DNA of 14,495 nucleotides from JAAZNV01 sp049297375. GTDB taxonomy: Bacteria > Patescibacteriota > WWE3 > UBA101185 > UBA10185. The first letter of the stretch is position 1; the number at the start of each line of letters is the position of its first letter. Position numbers and translations under genes: made by a program. Shown here piece by piece: positions 11,875 to 14,495 of this stretch. The notes beneath the pieces were generated by a model that made no database searches, was not told the origin of the DNA, and saw only the letters and a list, made by a program, of their open reading frames with translations. The stretch covers positions 1 to 14,495 of the forward strand of contig JBAQUF010000041.1 in the NCBI GenBank assembly GCA_049297375.1. Direction: 5' to 3'.

Positions 11875-12527
11875 TTAAATACTCCTTCCATATTAATCTC
11901 AAACACACCAGTTCTTGTGTTTAATCTGGCCCCTTTTATTGATACCTCAGACACAATACCCCCGCTTAAGTACTCAGAAATCAACCTCGTAAAGGTATAT
12001 GCATCAGGTCCTTCTGCAAATATACTAAAACCATTTGATGTGTATTTAATATCTTTTACGTATATATCACTTCCAGTTTTATTTGTTATAAACTCAACTT
12101 TAGGAGATATACTTTTTCTTTGTGAAAGAACTTTTTTGTAATAAGAAACTCTCCTATTTACATCTTTGGCTAATACCTCCACTTCAGAATAAGCACTTAC
12201 CTGCTGTACTAAAACACCTTGTTTTACTTTTAAAGATTTAATGATTTGAAGAGTAAAAACATTAACAATAACTAAACAAGAAAGACTAGTGCAAAGGATA
12301 AGAATAAGTTTCTTAAATAATATTGTTAGCTTATCAGAACTGTTGGAAATAAATTTAGATTTTTTAGTACTAGCATTAACAGTACTACTAGTATCAGTAC
12401 CGGAAAGAAGATTAAGACCTAGATTTAGGAACGCCTTATTTTGCTTTTCGTTTTGCAGACTTCCCTTCAGGCTTGGACTTTGGTTTTTCTCCTTCTTTTG
12501 AGAAAAGGGCAGAAATTTTAAGAGCAT
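11871..12527 (-). CDS. PilN-like inner-membrane protein; start lies inside the S20 gene
   Basis: Topology matches PilN: an N-terminal cytoplasmic segment with FLNLGLNLLSG at 33-43 (compare the short hydrophobic PilM-binding motif INLLP), a membrane helix at 72-93, a short coiled coil at about 100-138, and a ferredoxin-like domain at 140-218 with VKDIKYTSNGFSIFAEG and the closing VFEINMEGVF. PilO follows with a 4-nt overlap. No pilM is present in the window. The only ATG is at 12527, 92 nt inside the S20 gene in another frame. Between the S20 stop and the membrane helix there is no ATG, GTG or TTG in frame, so the overlap appears real unless a rare start codon is used. Confidence 0.7.
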   Translation of the reverse strand: MLLKFLPFSQKKEKNQSPSLKGSLQNEKQNKAFLNLGLNLLSGTDTSSTVNASTKKSKFISNSSDKLTILFKKLILILCTSLSCLVIVNVFTLQIIKSLKVKQGVLVQQVSAYSEVEVLAKDVNRRVSYYKKVLSQRKSISPKVEFITNKTGSDIYVKDIKYTSNGFSIFAEGPDAYTFTRLISEYLSGGIVSEVSIKGARLNTRTGVFEINMEGVFK

Positions 12528-12765
12528 ATCTTGATTTTACTCTATTTGCCTTATTCTTATGAATAACTTTTTCTTTTGCAGCCTTATCTAATACTTTTTG
12601 AAGGACTCTAAACTTTTCTTTAATAATAGATTCCTCTTCTTTTCCCTTTATTGATTTTAAAAGAGATTTAGCTGCATTCTTAAATCTTTTCTCCCACATA
12701 TTGTTATGAGATCTCTTTTTTGCAGAAGCTCTAATATTCTTTTTTGCAGACTTAGTGTTTGCCAT
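12436..12765 (-). CDS. rpsT: 30S ribosomal protein S20
   Basis: Binds 16S rRNA early in small-subunit assembly. MANTKSAKKNIRASAKKRSH is the diagnostic S20 N-terminus, followed by the three-helix core (NAAKSLLKSI, VLQKVLDKAAKE) and the VIHKNKANRVKSRY signature. I take the ATG at 12765; an upstream in-frame ATG would add 11 hydrophobic residues that do not belong to the family. The protein is 109 aa, about 20 longer than usual, through a Lys/Pro/Ser/Ala-rich tail (EGEKPKSKPEGKSAKRKAK). That tail is encoded where the PilN-like gene overlaps in another frame. It is the first gene of the minus-strand operon and divergent from murJ. Confidence 0.95.
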   Translation of the reverse strand: MANTKSAKKNIRASAKKRSHNNMWEKRFKNAAKSLLKSIKGKEEESIIKEKFRVLQKVLDKAAKEKVIHKNKANRVKSRYALKISALFSKEGEKPKSKPEGKSAKRKAK

Positions 12766-12773
12766 ATTCGGGA

Positions 12774-12781
12774 TGTATAAT
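12774..12781. promoter_or_regulatory. Overlapping divergent -10 elements between rpsT and murJ
   Basis: The plus strand has TATAAT at 12776-12781, giving murJ a leader of about 40 nt. The minus strand has TATACA at 12779-12774, eight bases before the S20 ATG, with TTACTT at -35 spacing of 17. The S20 mRNA would have almost no leader. The two hexamers share four bases, so the two directions would compete. Confidence 0.45.
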
Positions 12782-12827
12782 AACATAACTATAGCCAAGT
12801 AAAAAGAGATTTCACCTTTTGTTAAAA

Positions 12828-14492
12828 ATGCAGCTTAAAATAAGACAAAAACCTATAAATATATTTCTCTTTAAGACACAAAATACTATCCTATCAGCAA
12901 CCTTGGTTTTAGCTTTAACTAGTGGGATAAGCGCAATTCTGGGATTTATTAAAACCAGACTTTTAACCTTAAACTTTGGAGTTTCAAACGAATTAGCTGT
13001 TTTTTACACAGCAGATAGAATTCCAAACCTTATGTATTCTGTTCTAATAGTTGGAGCAATATCTACAGTCTTTATACCAGTATTTACGGGGTTGTTAAAA
13101 AATAATAAGGAAGAAGCGTACAGTGTAGCTTCATCAATAATTAACACTACACTTTTGTTCTTTCTTGTTGCAGGAATTATTATGTTTGCTTTTGCACCGC
13201 AAATTATAAGGTTACTGTCAGTTGGCAGTTTTACAGAAAAGGAGATTATTCTTGGGACTAATTTAATGAGAATAATGCTAGCATCTCAAACTTTTTTAGT
13301 TGCAGGAAGCTTAACTACAAGCATTCTCCAATCTTTTAGCTTCTTTGCAATCCCAGCTTTAGCACCTGTTGTTTATAACTTAGGAATGATAGGAGGTATT
13401 ATTTTTCTTTCAAAAGACCTTGGAATATATGGACCTGCAGTTGGAGTTGCAATAGGATCTGCACTTCATATTGGCATTCAACTACCTTTACTTAAAAAGA
13501 CAGGTTTTAAGTTTTCACCTTCTTTAAATTTAAAAAATGAAAATTTTAAAAAGATGACTACTCTTGTACCTCCAAGAATAATTTCTGTCTTAATATCAAA
13601 CTTAACTCAAACAATAAACAACAGCTTAGCTATTTTAGTTTCTACTTCTTCAGTAATATTTTTAAAGTTTGCTGATCAGCTTCAAACCTTACCTATCACT
13701 CTTTTTGGGATATCAATGGCAGCTGCAAGCCTTCCAACACTATCATCTGAAGGATTAGAAGAAGATAAAGATAAGTATAAAGAAACTTTCTTAACATCTT
13801 TTCATCAAATGATGTATTTAGTTATGCCACTAAGCATGATTCTTTTAATACTTAGGGTTCCTGCAGTAAGAATTGTTTACGGAGTTTACAACTTTCCATG
13901 GGAAGCAACCATTAAAACGGCACATACGTTAGCTTTCTTTAGTATTGCAATATTTGCTCAGAGTGCAAATTACCTAATAACCAGAGCCTATTATGCTTTA
14001 AAAGATACTATTACTCCCGTTACTGTAAACATATCTACAGCCATTATTAATGTTCTTATTTCCCTTTCTTTTGTTACTTATTTTAAGTTTGGAGTCTGGT
14101 CAATAGCCCTTGCATATTCAATTACGTCTATTGTGGATATGGTAGTACTTTTATTCCTTTTAGACAGAAAGGTTGGGAGATTTGATAGAAAAAGATTAGT
14201 TATTCCTTTTGTAAAGATTGCATGGTCTACAGCATTTATGGGCATGATGCTTTATATTCCCATGAGATTTTTAGATGAGTTTGTTTTTGATACAACAAGA
14301 ACAATAAATTTAATAGCTTTAACATTAACTGCAGGTGTTATTGGAATGGGAACTTATCTTTTAATAACAAGTTTACTAAAAGTAGAAGAAGTTGAACTTC
14401 TTTATAAACTTCTTAGGAGGCTTAAGATTTCAAAGAATAACATTAGTACAGAATCTATTAATCTAGTAGAAGCTGAAGGGGAATCTTTGTAG
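12828..14492 (+). CDS. murJ: MurJ/MviN lipid II flippase
   Basis: Multi-pass membrane protein that flips the peptidoglycan precursor lipid II across the membrane (MOP exporter superfamily). The family pattern is clear: SGISAILGFIKTRLLTLNFG near the N-terminus, ADRIPNLMYSVLIVGAISTV then FIPVF, VPPRIISVLISNLTQTINNS in the second half, and SMAAASLPTLS. About 14 hydrophobic segments are visible over 554 aa, so it is full length; a short polar C-terminus follows the last helix. I start it at ATG 12828 (MQLKIRQKP); a TTG at 12819 would add three residues without support. There is no SD. Divergent from rpsT. With DacA and the LCP protein it shows that this cell makes and modifies a peptidoglycan wall. 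Confidence 0.95.
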   Translation: MQLKIRQKPINIFLFKTQNTILSATLVLALTSGISAILGFIKTRLLTLNFGVSNELAVFYTADRIPNLMYSVLIVGAISTVFIPVFTGLLKNNKEEAYSVASSIINTTLLFFLVAGIIMFAFAPQIIRLLSVGSFTEKEIILGTNLMRIMLASQTFLVAGSLTTSILQSFSFFAIPALAPVVYNLGMIGGIIFLSKDLGIYGPAVGVAIGSALHIGIQLPLLKKTGFKFSPSLNLKNENFKKMTTLVPPRIISVLISNLTQTINNSLAILVSTSSVIFLKFADQLQTLPITLFGISMAAASLPTLSSEGLEEDKDKYKETFLTSFHQMMYLVMPLSMILLILRVPAVRIVYGVYNFPWEATIKTAHTLAFFSIAIFAQSANYLITRAYYALKDTITPVTVNISTAIINVLISLSFVTYFKFGVWSIALAYSITSIVDMVVLLFLLDRKVGRFDRKRLVIPFVKIAWSTAFMGMMLYIPMRFLDEFVFDTTRTINLIALTLTAGVIGMGTYLLITSLLKVEEVELLYKLLRRLKISKNNISTESINLVEAEGESL

Positions 14493-14495
14493 TTT

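Noticed and set aside
12766..12798. Upstream in-frame start for S20 adding MAIVMLLYIPN
   Set aside because: The family begins at MANTKSAKK, and the extension would be hydrophobic and include the putative -10 element.
1..14495. CRISPR arrays, IS elements, tRNA or rRNA genes
   Set aside because: No regularly spaced repeats, transposase-like frames, cloverleaf-like segments or rRNA-like GC-rich blocks seen on either strand; intergenic gaps are all about 112 nt or less.

Overview
The window is AT-rich bacterial DNA using the standard code (TGA is a true stop for two genes; Trp is TGG). It looks like a Candidate Phyla Radiation (Patescibacteria) genome, most likely Microgenomates-like. The evidence is small and divergent housekeeping enzymes (PGK 324 aa, TIM 221 aa, thioredoxin 89 aa, a HolA-like protein of 233 aa). 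There is also an LCP protein with a Cys-containing insertion, and a 215-aa orphan whose C-terminal pattern I recall from many CPR genomes. The taxonomic call is inference. There are no rRNA or tRNA genes, IS elements or CRISPR arrays that I can see, and no gene-free stretch over 300 bases.

Layout. Positions 1-700 (minus) hold the first codons of a UvrD/PcrA helicase and a membrane-anchored acidic-linker protein. Positions 810-1881 (plus) hold two unrecognised orphan genes, each with its own good sigma70-type promoter and Shine-Dalgarno (SD) sequence; the first also has a clear terminator. Positions 1878-2891 (minus) are a D-Ala-D-Ala carboxypeptidase, divergent from thioredoxin (2973-3242) and GAPDH (3292-4368). 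A third orphan with its own promoter and SD lies inverted at 4444-5091, between GAPDH and PGK. From 5176 to 10612 seven plus-strand genes run closely spaced: PGK, a ferredoxin-like protein, a truncated aldehyde:ferredoxin oxidoreductase (AOR) homologue, TIM, an LCP ligase, HolA-like and a sortase. They end at an intrinsic terminator. Convergent to them (12765 to 10678, minus) is S20, then PilN-like, PilO-like, a small membrane protein and a protein with a VPQTG sorting signal, with overlapping reading frames throughout. MurJ (12828-14492, plus) closes the window.

How the genes fit. GAPDH, PGK and TIM form the lower-glycolysis core, and the ferredoxin/mini-AOR pair sits inside that locus. DacA, LCP, MurJ, the sortase and its likely VPQTG substrate are all envelope functions. 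PilN/PilO-like proteins are inner-membrane parts of a type IV pilus-type machine, whose ATPases and pilins are not in this window.

Points most worth a second look: the ferredoxin plus half-length AOR pair between PGK and TIM; an apparent leaderless start architecture (TGn-TANNAT-six bases-start codon) at housekeeping genes, against strong-SD leaders on orphan genes; a sortase opposite a VPQTG protein encoded with PilN/PilO; and a 92-nt out-of-frame overlap of S20 and pilN.
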